NCBI RefSeq assembly: GCF_963082655.1
Contig: NC_081552.1
Span: 96,611,922-96,675,921, forward strand
Direction: 5' to 3'
DNA from: Stomoxys calcitrans
Lineage: Eukaryota; Arthropoda; Insecta; Diptera; Muscidae
Length of the DNA stretch: 64,000 bases
Part shown: in pieces, positions 10,231 through 22,469 of the stretch
Position numbering within the stretch: the first letter of the stretch is position 1
How the letters are laid out: each line of letters opens with the position of its first letter
Program-made: the position numbers and the translations under genes
The notes under the pieces: model-generated
The model's database searches: none
What the model saw: the letters and a program-made list of their open reading frames with translations, nothing else
Told to the model about the DNA's origin: nothing

Positions 10231-11499
10231 ACAAGTAAAAGCGTGCCGAATCTTATATACCCTCCACCATGGAGCGCATTTGTCGAGTTCTTTTCCCCAC
10301 ATCTCTTCTTCGGCAAAAAGTGATATAAGAAAAGATTTGCTCTGCTATTAGAGCGATATAAAGCTATGATCCGGTTTAGACCACAATTAAATTATATGTT
10401 GGAGACCTGTGTAGAATGTCAGCCAATTCGAGTAAGAATTGCGCCCATTGGGGGCTCAAGAAGTAAAATAGAGAGATCGATTTATATGGGAGCTGTATCG
10501 GGCTGTTGAAGGTCAAGAGAGGATCCATCGAACAAAATTTTAGGCAAATCGGATAATAATTGCGACCTCTAGAGGCTCAAGAAGTCAAGATCCCAGATCG
10601 CTTTATATGGCAGCTATATCAGGTTATGAACCGATTTAAACCTTATTTGACACAGTTGTTGAAAGAAAAAATAAAAAACGTCTTGCAAAATTTCAGCCAA
10701 TAGGAATTGCTAGAAGCTCAAGAAGTCAAGTCCCCAGATCTGTTTATATGACAGCTGTATCAGTTTATGAACCGATTTGAACCATACTTGGCACACTTGT
10801 TGGATATCATAAAGAAACATGTCGTGCAAAATTTCATTCCAAACGGATAAGAATTGCGCACTCTAGATTCTTAAGAAGCCAAGGCCCAAGATCGGTTTAG
10901 CTATATCAGGTTATGGACCGATTTAAACCATACTCGCCACAGTTGTTGAATATCATAACAAAGACGCCGTGCAAAATTTCATGCCAATCGGGTGAGAACT
11001 GCGCACTCTAGAGGCTCAAGAAGTCAAGACCCAAGATCGGTTTATATGGCAGCTATATCAGGTTATGGACCGATTTGAACCATACTTAGCACAGTTTTTG
11101 AATATCATAACAAAACACGTCGTGCAAAATTTCATCCCAATCGGATAAGAATTGCGCACTCTAGAGGCTCAAGAAGTCAAGACTCAAGATCGGTTTATAT
11201 GGCAGCTATATCAAAACATGGACCGATATGGCCCATTTACAATACCAACCGACCTACTCTAATAAGAAGTATTTGTGCAAAATTTCAAGCGGCTAGCTTT
11301 ACTCCTTCGGAAGTTAGCGTGCTTTCGACAGATGGACGGACGGACGGACAGACGGACGGATATGGCTAGATCGACATAATATGTCACGACGATCAAGAAT
11401 ATATATATACTTTATGGGGTCTCAGACGAATATTTCGAGTAGTTACAAATAGAATGACGAAATTAGTATACCCCCATCCTATGGTGGAGGGTATAAAAA
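10231..11499 (-). mobile_element. HINE-A element
   Basis: It starts ACAAGTAAAAGCGTGCCGAA (the hairpin arm GTTCGGCCGG has been lost) and TATACCCTCCACCAT. About six internal units of ~150 bp follow. It ends with a GACG tract (11333-11360), TATATATATA and ATGGTGGAGGGTATA. The lost hairpin would probably disable it if the hairpin is the rolling-circle terminator. Confidence 0.8.
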
Positions 11500-11650
11500 T
11501 AGAAAAAGCACTGCAGGTGGGTATTTTATGTTTGTTTGTGTTTTGCGTTTCCATAATCTACTCTTAACACCTTTCATTTTATAACCATATTGCATAGTGA
11601 TATAGGGGGGTTCAAAATCCTCATTTCCCGCAGGTCCTTCTCGGGTCCAA
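11500..11650. other. Spacer, nothing recognised
   Basis: A short unique stretch between two HINE copies of opposite orientation. No feature seen. Confidence 0.4.
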
Positions 11651-12578
11651 TTTTTATATCCACCACCGAAAGATGGGCGAATATTTTATAGTATATAAAG
11701 TATATATATTCTTGATCAGCATAAAAATCTAAGACGATCTAGCTATGTCCGTCCGTCTGTCTGTTGAAATCACGCTACATTAATTAAAAATAGAGATATT
11801 GAGCAGAAGCTTTGCACAGATTCTTTTTTTGTTCATAGCCAGGTTAAGTTCGAAGATGGGCTATATCGGACTATATCTTGTTACAGCCCCCATACAGCCC
11901 CCATATAGACCGATCTGCCGATTTAAGGTATTAGGCCCATAACAGCCACATTTATTATCCGATTTGGCTGAAATTTGGGACAATGAGTTGCGTTAGGCCC
12001 CTCGACATATTCCTGCAGTTTGGCTCAGAACGGTCCAGATTTGGATATAGCTGTCATATAGACCGATCTCTCGATTTAATATTTTGGTCTTATAAAAGGC
12101 GCACTTATTGTCCTATTTTGCCGAAATTTGGGACAATGAATTATGTTAGGCCCTTCCACATCCTTCTTTAATTTGGCCTAGATCGGTTTAGATTTGGATA
12201 TAGCTGCTTTATAGACCGATCTGTCGATTTAAGGTTTTCGGCCCATAGTCCCATAGTCCGATGGTCCCATAATAACCATGATTGTCCGATGTCACCGAAA
12301 TTTGACACAGTGACTTATGTTAGGCTTTTCGACATCCGTATCGTATATTGTTTAGATCGGTCTATATTTGGGTATAGCTAACTAAAAGACCAATATTTTG
12401 TTCTACAAAACTGTACAATAATTTGTACTTATTAGACCACTCAATATTCGTGCTATGCTATGGGGGCATAAATTATGCATTTTTAACTGTATTATCACAA
12501 AATGTGGTTTACATATATACCCGACGTGGTGGGTATCCATAGTTCGGCCCGGATGAACTTAACGCCTTTTTACTTGTT
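11651..12578 (+). mobile_element. HINE-B element
   Basis: A sister family of HINE-A. The 5' end is TATATCCACCACCGAAAG, then TATATATA and GTCCGTCCGTCTGTCTG. The internal units contain GACCGATCT, TTGGATATAGCTG and GGGACAGTGAG-like blocks. The 3' end is ACCCGACGTGGTGGGTATCC, a degraded hairpin and TTTTTACTTGTT. Confidence 0.78.
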
Positions 12579-12585
12579 AGACTTG

Positions 12586-13165
12586 TTATACCCACCACCA
12601 AAGGATGGATGTAGGCTAATCTAGTCATGCAGTTTGTAACACCTCGGAATATACGTCTACGACCCCATAAAGTATATATATTCTAGACCCTCTCGACGTT
12701 CTGAGTCGATCTAGTCATGCCCGTCCGTCCGTCTGTCGAAATTACGATAGCGGTCGAACGAGTACAACAAGCCGCTTGAAATTTTTGGGATTGCAAATGG
12801 GCCTTATCGGTTAGGACTTAGATATAGCTCCTATATAAACCGATGTCCAGATTTGATTTTAAGCCCCTGAAAGCCGCAATTTTTGTACGATTTGGCTGAA
12901 ATTTTTCATGTAGTGTTCTGTCATGACTTGTGTCAAATACGGTCCGAATTGTTCTAAAACGTGATATAGCTCCCACATAAACCGATCTCTCGATTTGACT
13001 TCTTGAGTCCTTACGAGCCGTAATTTTGTCCGATTTGGCTGAAATTTTACATGCGATGTTCCGTTACGACTTCCAACAACCGTGATAAATACGGTCCAAA
13101 TTAGTCTATAACGTGATGTAACTCCCATGTAAAGCGGTCTCTCGATCATCCTTGTTCGGTTCCTA
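12586..13165 (+). mobile_element. HINE-A2 variant, 3' end missing
   Basis: It begins TTATACCCACCACCAAAGG eight bases after the ACTTGTT end of the HINE-B. It has CCCATAAAGTATATATATTC, GTCCGTCCGTCTGTC and units with CGATTTGGCTGAAATTT. The hairpin end is not found. This is one of several cases where one element's 3' end abuts the next one's 5' end in the same orientation. Confidence 0.65.
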
Positions 13166-13252
13166 TTGTAGAAACTTTAATTTTTGCTAGTTTGACAGAA
13201 GTAGAATAAAATTATGCCATTCAAATAAACTTATTTTGTATAAATTTTTAGC

Positions 13253-14373
13253 AGAAAGCGTGCTAAGTTCGGCCGGGCCGAATCTTATATACCCTCCACC
13301 ATGGATCGCATTTGTCGAGTTCTTTTCCAGGCAACTCTTCTTATGCAAAAAGGATATAAGAAAAGATTTGCTCTGCTATTAGAGCGATATCAGGATATGG
13401 TCCGGTTTGGACCACAATTAAATTATATGTTGGAGACCTGTATAAAATGTCAGCCAATTCGAAGAAGAATTACGCTCTTTGGGGGCTCAAGAAGTAAAAT
13501 AGAAAGATCAATTTATATGGGAGCTGTATCGGGCTATAGACCGATTAAGACCATAATAAACATATGTTGATGGTCATGTAAGAATCCGTCGTACAAAATT
13601 TCAGGCATATCGGATAATAATTGCGACCTCTAGAGGCAGCTTTATCAGGTTATGAACCGTGTTGAACCTTATTTGACACAGTTGTTGAAAGTAAGAATAA
13701 AATACGCCATGCTAAATTTTAGCCAAATCGGATAGGAATTGCGCCCTCTAGAAAATCAAGAAATCAAGTCCCCAGATCTGTTTATATGACAGTTATATCA
13801 GGTTATGAACCGATTTGAACCATACTCAGCACAGTTGTTAGATATCATAACAAAATACATCGTGCAAAAATTTATTCAAATCGGATTAGAATTGCGCCCT
13901 TTAGAGGCTCAAGAAGTCAAGATTCAAGATCGGTATATATGACAGCTGTATCAGGTTTTGAACCGATTTGAACCATACTTGGCACAGTTGTTGGATATCA
14001 TAACAAACACGTCGTGCAAAATTTCATTCCAAACGGATAAGAATTGCGCACTCTAGAGGCTCAAGAATTCAAGACCCAAGATCGGTTTATATGGCAGCTA
14101 TATCAAAACATGGACCGATATGGCCCATTTACAATACCAACCGACCTACACTATTAAGAAGTATTTGTGCAAAATTTCAAGCGGCTAGCTTTACTCCTTC
14201 GGAAGTTTGCGTGCTTTCGACAGACAGACGGACGGACACGGCTAGATTGACATGTAATGTCGCGATGAAAAAGAATATATATACATTATGGGGTCTCAGA
14301 TGAATATTTCGAGTAGTTACAAACAGAATGACGAAATTAGTGTACCCCCATCCTATGGTGGATGGTATAAAAA
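13253..14373 (-). mobile_element. HINE-A element
   Basis: It has the intact hairpin TTCGGCC-G-GGCCGAA at 13268-13282 and TATACCCTCCACCAT, about five units (one shortened near 13630), and a short GACG tract (14220-14236). It closes with ATGGTGGATGGTATA (one change from the usual inverted repeat). Confidence 0.78.
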
Positions 14374-14589
14374 CGGCAGTCATATTTTGTGTGTCTGTGC
14401 GAATGTATGTCCGTTAGAAAAATGAGTGTCTGTATGAGTGTGGGTTCGTTAGAAAAGTGTAGGATTTTTTCGTTGCTGTTTGACACGTGTGTGTGTAAAG
14501 TGACGCGTCGATCGGTGTTTGTTTGTATTGTTATTTGGCAGTTTACTAAATATGTAACTTGATAGAATGTGGCTAGATAAACACAAAAA
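14374..14589. other. Spacer, nothing recognised
   Basis: GT-rich on the plus strand with TGTGTG and GTCTGTG motifs. No gene or repeat family identified. Confidence 0.35.
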
Positions 14590-16074
14590 TAAGTAAAAAG
14601 GCGTTAAGTTCGGCCGGGCCGAACTTTGGATACCCACCACCTCGGGTATAAACGTAAACCACCTTTCATCAAAATCCGGTGAAATTTGCATACCATATGT
14701 CCCATAGCAGTTATTCCGAAATATGGTCCGATTGGGACCAAATACTAATGAGTACTAATAAGTACAATTGTGTATACCAAAATATTGGTCATTTTAGTAG
14801 CTATATCATTTCAGTTAAATCGGATTATAAATCCATCTTTTATGGGGCCAAGACTTTAAATAGAGATATCGGTCAATATGGCAGCAATATGCAAATCTTG
14901 ATCGATCTAGACCGAATTGCAGAAATATGTGGAGGGGCTTAACTTAACACTCTGTCCCAAATTACTTCAACATCGGAAAATAAATGTGCTTTTTATGGGC
15001 CCAAAATTTTAAATCGAGAGATCGGTCTATATGGCAGCTATATCCAACTCTGGATCAGTCTGAGTGAAATTGAAGAAGAATGTCGAAGGGCCTAACACAA
15101 CTCACTGTCCCAAATTGCGGCGATATCGGACAATAAATGCGCTTTTTATTGCACCAAAACCCAAAACAGAGAGCTTGGTCTATATGGCAGCTATATCCAA
15201 ATCTGGATCGATCTTTGCCATAATGCAGACGTATGCCAAGGGGCTAAACTTAACTCACAGTTCCGAATTTCGGCGACATCGGACAATAAATGCGCCTTTT
15301 ATGGGCCTAAAACCTTAAATTGGAGGACCGGTCTACATGACAGCTATATCCAAATCTGAACCGATCTAGGCCAAATTGACGAATGATGTCGAAGGACTTA
15401 ACACAACTCACTCTCCCTAATTTTAGCTAAATCGGATAATAAATGTGGCTTTTATGGGCCTTAGACCCTAAATCGGAGGATCGGTCTATATGACAGATAT
15501 ATCCAAATCTGGACCGATCTGAGCCAACTTGATGAAGAACGTCGAAGGACTTAACACAACTCACTCTCCCTAATTTTAGCAAAATCGGATAATAAATGTG
15601 GCTTTTATGGGACTTAGACCCTAAATCGGAGGATCGGTCTATATGACAGATATATCCAAATCTGGACCGATCTGAGCCAACTTGACGGAGGATGTCGAAG
15701 GGTCTAAGACAACTTACTGTCCCAAATATCAGCGAAATCGGATAACAAATGTGGCTTTTATTGGGATAAGACCCTAAATCGGCGGATCGGTCTATATGGG
15801 GGCTATATCAAGATATAGTCCGATATAGCCCATCATCGAACTTAATCTGCTTATTGACAAAAAAAGAACCTGTGCAAAGTTTTAACTCAATATCTCTATT
15901 TTTAAAGACTGTGGCGTGATTTCAACAGACAGACGGACGGACATGTCTAGATCGTCTTAGATTTATACGCTGGTCAAGAATGTATATACTTTATAGGGTT
16001 GGAAATGGATATTTCGATGTGTTGCAAACGGAATCACAAAATGAATATACCCCCACCCTTCGGTGGTGGATATA
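14590..16074 (-). mobile_element. HINE-B element, near complete
   Basis: Left end AAGTAAAAAGGCGTTAAG, hairpin TTCGGCC-G-GGCCGAA, then GGATACCCACCACCTCGGG. Right end GACAGACAGACGGACGGAC, TATACTTTATAGGG, CCCTTCGGTGGTGGATATA. The internal units repeat at 154 bp (GCAGCTATATCC at about 15033 and 15187). Several units carry TGGACCGATCTGAGCCAA and TCACTGTCCCAAAT. Confidence 0.8.
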
Positions 16075-16564
16075 ACAAGTAAACGTGCTAAGTTCGGCCT
16101 GACTGAATCTTGGGAACCCACCACCTCCGATTCTGCTAAATATTTATACAAAATAAATTAAGTTGTAGGGCATAATATTTTTCTACATACCAAACTGCTT
16201 ATAAACCGATTTGGACCGTACTTGTTGGAAGTCATAACGAAACAATACAGGCAAAATTTCAACCAAATCGGACAAAAATTGTGACTTCCAGGGGATCAAG
16301 AATTCAAATCGGAAATCGGCTTATATGGGAGCTATATCAAAATCCGAACCGATATGGGCCATTTGCAATCCCTAACGACCTACACAAATTTTAGGTATCT
16401 GTGCAAAATTTCAAGCGGCTAGATTTACGCGTTCGACCTATATCGTGATTTTGACAGACGGGCGGACATGGCTAGATCGATTCAGAACGCCGAGACGATC
16501 ATAAACGAATATTTCGAGGTGTTACAAACGAAAGGACTAGATTTCCTATGGTGGTGGGTATAAG
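16075..16564 (-). mobile_element. HINE-A2 element, compact (about 490 bp)
   Basis: It starts ACAAGTAAACGTGCTAAG directly on the end of the HINE-B. It has a degraded hairpin, CCACCACCTCCGATTC, one full unit, GACAGACGGGCGGAC and CTATGGTGGTGGGTATA. Relatives lie at 12586-13165 and 55088-55513. Confidence 0.7.
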
Positions 16565-16646
16565 AAGTAAAAGCATGCTAAGTTCGGTGGGGCCGAATCT
16601 TCTATACCCTTCACCATTAATCGTATTAGTCAAGTTCTTTGAATGA
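16565..16646 (-). mobile_element. HINE-A hairpin-end fragment
   Basis: About 80 bp of a HINE-A 3' end (GAAGTAAAAGCATGCTAAG, broken hairpin, CTATACCCTTCACCAT). It abuts the 5' end of the next, oppositely oriented HINE-A. Confidence 0.65.
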
Positions 16647-17666
16647 CTTTTTATACCCTCCACCATAGGATGGGGGTATACTAATTTCGTCATTCTGTTT
16701 GTAACTACTCGAAATATTCGTCTGAGACCCCATAAAGTATAAATATTCTTGATCGTCGCGACATTTTATGTCGATCTAGCCATGCCTGTCCGTCTGTCCG
16801 TCTGTCTGTCGAAAGCACGCTAACTTCCGAAGGAGTAAAGTTAGCCGCTTGAAATGTTGCACAAATACTTCTTATTAGTGTAGGTCGGTTTGTATTGTAA
16901 ATGGGCCATATCGGTCCATGTTTTGATATAGCTGCCATATAAACCGATCTTGGGTCTTGAATTCTTAAGCCTCTAGAGTGCGCAATTCTTATCCGATTGG
17001 AATGAAATTTTGCACGACGTGTTTTGTTATGATATCCAATAACTGTGCCAAGTATGGTTCAAATCGGTCCACAACCTGATAAAGCTGTCATATAAACCGA
17101 TCTTGGGTCTTGAATTCTTGAGCCTCTCGAGTTCGCAATTCTTATCCGATTGGATGAAATTTTGCACGTAGTATTTTGTTACGATATCCAACAACTGTTC
17201 CAAGTATGGTTCATATCGGACAATAACCTGATATAGCTGTCATATAAACAGATCTGGGGACTTAACTTCTTGAGCCTCTAGAGGTTGCAATTATTATCCG
17301 ATTTGCCTGAAATTTTGTACGACGGATTCTCTCATGACCATCAACATACGTGTTTATTATGGTCTGAATCGGTCTATAGCCCGATACAGCTCCCATATAA
17401 ACGATCTATCTATTTTACTTCTTGAGCCCCTAAAGGGCGCAATTCTTATTCGAATTGGCTGAAATTTTACGCAGGTTTCCAACATATAATTTAATTGTGG
17501 TCCAAACCGGGCCCTATCTTGATGTCGCTCTAATAGCAGAGCAATTATTTTCTTATATCCTTTTTTTGCTAAGAAGAGATGCCGGGAAAAGAACTCGACA
17601 AATGCGATCCATGGTGGAGAGTATATAAGATTCGGCCCTGCCGAGCTTATCACGTTTTTACTTGTT
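16647..17666 (+). mobile_element. HINE-A element
   Basis: 5' end TTTTTATACCCTCCACCATAGG, GTCCGTCTGTCCGTCTGTCTG tract near 16789-16812, and about five units with GACTTCTTGAGCCTCTAG-type blocks. 3' end CCATGGTGGAGAGTATATAAG, a partly broken hairpin (TTCGGCCCTGCCGAGC) and GTTTTTACTTGTT. Confidence 0.78.
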
Positions 17667-18287
17667 CAATATATATATGAGCTACATAAAGTTATTGACA
17701 GACATGGACCGTAGTTGTCAAGGTTGTTAGAAGTCACAGAAAAATAGCACCTCCAAAACATCATTAGAGAAGCCGATGTAGCAAATTTGTGCCAAATCGG
17801 ATGAGAAGTGCGTCCTCTAAAGGCTAAAAAAGTCAAGATCCCAGATCGGTTTATATGGCAGCTATATCAGGTTATGTACCGATTTGCGCCATACTTAGCA
17901 CAGTTATTGGAAGTCATAACAAAACACTTTATGCAAATTTCAGCCAAATCGGATGAGAATTGCGCGCTCTATTGGCTCAAGAAATCAAGATCCCAGATTG
18001 GTTTATATGACAGCTATACCAGATTGTGAACCGATTTGAATCATACTCAACACAGTTGTTGGAAGTGATACCAAATCACCACGTGCAAAATTTCAGTAAA
18101 ATCGCCCTCTAGAGGCTCAAGAAGTATACACTAATAATCGGATAATATGGCAGCTATATCAAAACATGGGCCGATTTGACCCATTTAGAATCCCAACCTT
18201 CGAAAGTTACCGTACTTTCGACAGACAGACGGACGGACGTGCAGACGGACGTACATGGCTAGATCGACGTACATGGCTAGATCGTCA
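17667..18287 (-). mobile_element. HINE-A3-like fragment, truncated at both ends
   Basis: Three units of A3 type (CAAATCGGATGAGAA, GCTCAAGAAATCAAGATCCC) and a GACAGACAGACGGACGGAC tract near 18220. Both the hairpin and the terminal inverted repeat are missing. A short direct repeat CGACGTACATGGCTAGATCG marks its right end. Confidence 0.65.
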
Positions 18288-19040
18288 TATCTTATATACC
18301 CTCCACCATGGATCACATATGTCGAGTTCTTTTCCCGGCATCTCTTCTTAGGCAAAACAGGATATAAGAAAAGATTTGTTCTGCTATTAGAGCGATATCA
18401 AGATATGGTCCGGTTTGGACCACAATTAAAATATATGTTGGAGACCTGTGTAAAATGTCAGCCAATTCGAATAAGAATTGCGCCGTTTGGGGTTCAAGAA
18501 GTAAAATAGAGAGATCGATTTATATGGGAGCTGTATCGGGCTATAGACCGATTCAGACCATAATAAACACGTATGTTGACAGTCATGAGAGAATCCGTCG
18601 TACAAAATTTCAGGCAAATCGGATACTAATTGCGACCTCTACAGGCTCAAGAAGTCAAGACCCAAGATCGGTTTATATGGCAGCTATATCAGGTTATGGA
18701 GCGATTTGAACCATACTTAGCACAATTGTTGGATATCATAACAAAATACGTCGTGCCAAATACAATGCCAACCGACTTACACTAATAAGAAGTATTTGTG
18801 CAAAATTTCAAGCGGCAAGCTATACTCCTTCGGAAGTTTGCGTGCTTTCGACAGACAGACGGACGGACAGACGGACGGACAGACGGATGGACAGACAAAC
18901 GGAGATGGCTAGATCGACATAAAATGTCGCGACGATCAAGAATATATATACTCTATGGGGTCTCAGACGAATATTTCGAGTAGTTACAAACAAAATGACG
19001 AAATTAGTATACCCCCCATCCTATGGTGGAGGGTATAAAA
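18288..19040 (-). mobile_element. HINE-A element, hairpin end lost
   Basis: It begins inside the 3' region (CTTATATACCCTCCACCATGG) without the hairpin, then has three units. It ends with a GACG/GACA tract (18853-18890), TATATATA and ATGGTGGAGGGTATAAAA. A Helitron-C element starts at that last base. Confidence 0.75.
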
Positions 19041-21048
19041 ATCAATTTGTGTTTGTTTGCAAGTTTGTTTTTATGTTCGTGTGTTTCTTATAGACTCAGA
19101 AACGGCTGAATCGATTTTCTGAAATTTTCACAGATGGTGCACAATGACCTCGTGGTGAATATAGGGTACTACATATTTTGATATATGAATTGGGGGCCGA
19201 CCCTCCCCCTAACCCTAGTTTTCAGAAACGCCAGAACTCGGATATAAGTGGTGCGATTTAAGCGAAATTTTGCGTGCTCTCTTATTGTAACCTACAAACA
19301 AATATTTGGTATTCAAACTTCGGATGGGGTACCTAGGGGGGCTGACCCACCCTAAAACCTACCAAACATATATTTAGACCAATCACGACAATATGGGACT
19401 TTATTGAAAGGTATTTAGGATAAGAAAACGTACCTGATATCCAATTGTCGCACCAAGTGTTGGGGGGACCACCCTAAGCCCCAAAACACCCCTAAATCGG
19501 ACATATTTACCGGCCAAGGCAATATGGGACTCAAATGAAAGGTATTTGCGAGTAGAATATGAATCTGATATCCAAATGGGCGACCACGTTTTTGGCGGAC
19601 CAAAGCACCCCCAAACAGGACTTGTTTAGTGACCACGATAATATGGGGCTTAAATAAAAGGTATTTAAATGTAGAATACGAAACTGATATCCAAATACGA
19701 GACCAAGCGTTTGGGGGGCCGTCTCTTACCAAAACCATCCCCCAAAGGGGGACGGGCACTAATTTGATATCAATACTCGGGAAAAGTATCCATAGGGCCA
19801 CCCCACCCCCACAACACCACCCAAATAGTAAATACTTGCTGACTATGGCAATATGAGGCTCAAATAAGAGGGCTTTTAAAGTGTAACACGAATCCGATAT
19901 ATATTTTCATGGCCAACTTACTGAGTGGCCGCCCATCCCACAAAACAACCCCCAAGCCGGTCATGTTTGCCGACTATGGATGTATGGGGCTCAAATTAAA
20001 GGTATGTGGGCGTAGACCACGTATCTGATATCAACATTAGGGGCAAACTGTCTAGCGGACGTCCCACCACCCTAACAACCTCAAATAGAACATATTTGCT
20101 CACCAAGACAATTTGGGTCTTAAAGAGAGTGGGACTAAATATTCATAGTGTTTAGGGCCAATACCCCAAACAGGACATATTTGTTGACTTTTGAATGAGA
20201 TTAGAAAACGAATTTGATATCCAATTTTGAGAGCAATGGCAATATGGGGTTCAAATAAATGATATTTAGATATATGAGAATAGAGCACGTTGCTGATACA
20301 TTTTCCGGCCTTAGTGTTTTGGGGGACCACCCCAATCCCCAAAAACACCCCTAAATCGGGCGTATTTACCGACCATGTCAATGTGGAGCTTAAATGAAAG
20401 GAATTGGGGGGTAGAGCAAGAACTGATACCCATTTTCGGGACCAACTTTCTTGGGGTCTACCCCTTTCCCAAAATACCCCACAAACAGAAATTTTTTACT
20501 GACCATCGCAATATGGGGCTCAAATAAAGGTATTTGGGATTAGAATACGATTTTGTAATCCATATGTAGGATCATATATTTAGGGCATCACCCCTTTCCC
20601 AAAATACCCCCAGAGGAAAAAAAAATTTCGAACATGCCAATATGTGGCTCAAATGAAAGGTATTTGAGATTAGAAAACGAATTTGATAACCTATTTTGGG
20701 GCCAATTTGACTCTCAAGCCAATGGCAATATGGGGTTTAAATAAATGGTATTATAGAGAAGAGCACGATGCTGATATTTTTTCAGGGCCAAATATCTGGG
20801 GGACCTCTCCCCCGAAAATACCACTAAATCAGACATCATGAGAATATCGGGCTGAAATGAAGTATTTTAAGAATGGAGTACACTTTACATCCAAACTTAA
20901 ATTCCAAACTTATATTGCTAAACTGTTTTTCAAATTTGCATGGTATTTCACTAAAAGATCTTTAATTGTCGAAAATAAAAATTCCAAGGAAACTTTTGCT
21001 CCTTATAAAGTAAAAGAAGGCGCAGCGGAGCGGACAGGGGTTAGCTAG
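19041..21048 (+). mobile_element. Helitron-C, non-autonomous, 5' end fused to a HINE end
   Basis: It starts at ATCAATTTGTGTTTGTTTG and has the conserved 5' block (ACTCAGAAACGGCTGAA, then TTTTCACAGATGGTGCA). About 14 tandem units of ~120-135 bp follow (AATATGGGGCTCAAATAAAAG, GATATCC, CACCCC/CCCAAA blocks). It ends GAAGGCGCAGCGGAGCGG...TTAGCTAG, with CTAG at 21045-21048. TC...CTAG ends with a GC-rich stretch before CTAG are the Helitron pattern; here the first bases (TCTTATATATA) are missing. No Rep/helicase coding seen. Confidence 0.68.
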
Positions 21049-21970
21049 TAAAGTATATATATTCTTGATCGGCATAAAAATCTAATACGATCTAGACGTG
21101 TCCGTCCGTCTGTCTGTTGAAAACACGCTACAATCTTTAAAAATAGAGATATTGAGCTGAAACTTTGCACAGGTTTTTTCTTTTGTCCATAAGCAGGTTA
21201 AGTTCGAAAGGCGCATTTATGTAAATGCGCCATAAAAGGCGCATTTATTGTCCGATGTCCCGAAATTTGGGACAGTGAGTTAAGTTAAGCCCTTGACATT
21301 CTTCTGCAATATCGTACAGATCGGTCCAGATTTGGAAGCTGCCATATAGACCGGTATCTCGGTGTTAGGTTTTGGGTCCATAAAAGGCGCATTTATTGTC
21401 CGATATTGCAGAAATTTGACACAGTGAGTTTAGTTAGGCTCTTCGACGTCTTTCTTCAATTTGGCCCAAATCGGTCCAGATTTTAATATAGCTGCCATAT
21501 AGATTGATCTCTGGATTTAAGGTTTTGGGGCCATAAACGGCGCATTTACTGTCGGATTTCGCCGAAATTTGGGACAGTGCTTTGTGTTAGGGTATTCGAC
21601 ATTTTTCTGCAACTTGGCCCAAATCGGTCCAGATTTGGATATAGCTGCCATGTAGACCGATCTCTCAATTTAAAGTCTTGGCCCTATAAAAGGCGCATTA
21701 ATAATCTGATTTCACTTAAATTTGACACAGTGACTTACGTTAGGCTTTTCGACATCCGTGTCGTATATGGTTCAGATCGGTTTATTTTTAGATACAGCTA
21801 CTGTACTTATTAGTATTTAATCCAAATCGCAACTTATTTTGATATAACTGCTATGGGACACAAGGTATGAAATTTTCACCGAATTTTGATGAGAGTTGGT
21901 TTACATATATACCCGAGGGGGTGGATATCCAAAGTTCGGCCCGGCCGAACTTAACGCTTTTTTACTTGTT
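21049..21970 (+). mobile_element. HINE-B element, 5' end missing
   Basis: It resumes at AAAGTATATATATTCTTG, right after the Helitron-C CTAG, so the TATACCC end is gone. It has GTCCGTCCGTCTGTCTG, five units, GAGGGGGTGGATATCC, an intact hairpin TTCGGCC-C-GGCCGAA and TTTTTTACTTGTT. Confidence 0.75.
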
Positions 21971-22469
21971 TTTAAATCATATTAAATTGCCATATTAAAT
22001 GATTTTCTGTGGTAAAAAATTAATTTGCCAGTCTATATATTTGGTGCGGTGGCGGTAGTTCTTACCGTGTAAATCTCTTAAACAAAAAAGTGTTGCCCAG
22101 CAACACGTCGTTTGGTCTCGTATATCGGTGAGCTAAAAATGGTTGCAACCTTATCGTTAAGGCTTGCAACTCCTGCTATAATTTCGGGGCTATGGCGGCC
22201 TACACATTAATTAAATCACACAGTGTCCCATTAGGTCATTATAAATGGGGTGAGGTGGTCCGCTAGATATATGAGCAGAATAAGATATCAAATTCGCAGT
22301 ACACAACCTTATACCTTTAATTTAACCTCATATTATCATGATTGGTGTATACAGCCGCTTGCTGTTGAGCGTCTATATGAGGGTTGTGCGCCATACTGCC
22401 ACTTGAGCAAAATTTAAATGACGCACTGAACTCAAAAAAATCTATCACTTGATTCCCCATTGTTTTGAT
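21971..22469. other. Unique island with two hairpins
   Basis: No coding frame or known repeat. GTGTTGC-CCA-GCAACAC (22090-22106) is a 7-bp perfect hairpin. GTTGCAACCTTA (22142-22153) pairs with TAAGGCTTGCAAC (22158-22170) with one bulge. I could not fit a tRNA or other RNA gene to it. Confidence 0.4.

Noticed and set aside
22081..22170. Possible tRNA in the hairpin island
   Set aside because: No cloverleaf, T-loop GTTCGANTC or anticodon arm could be fitted.
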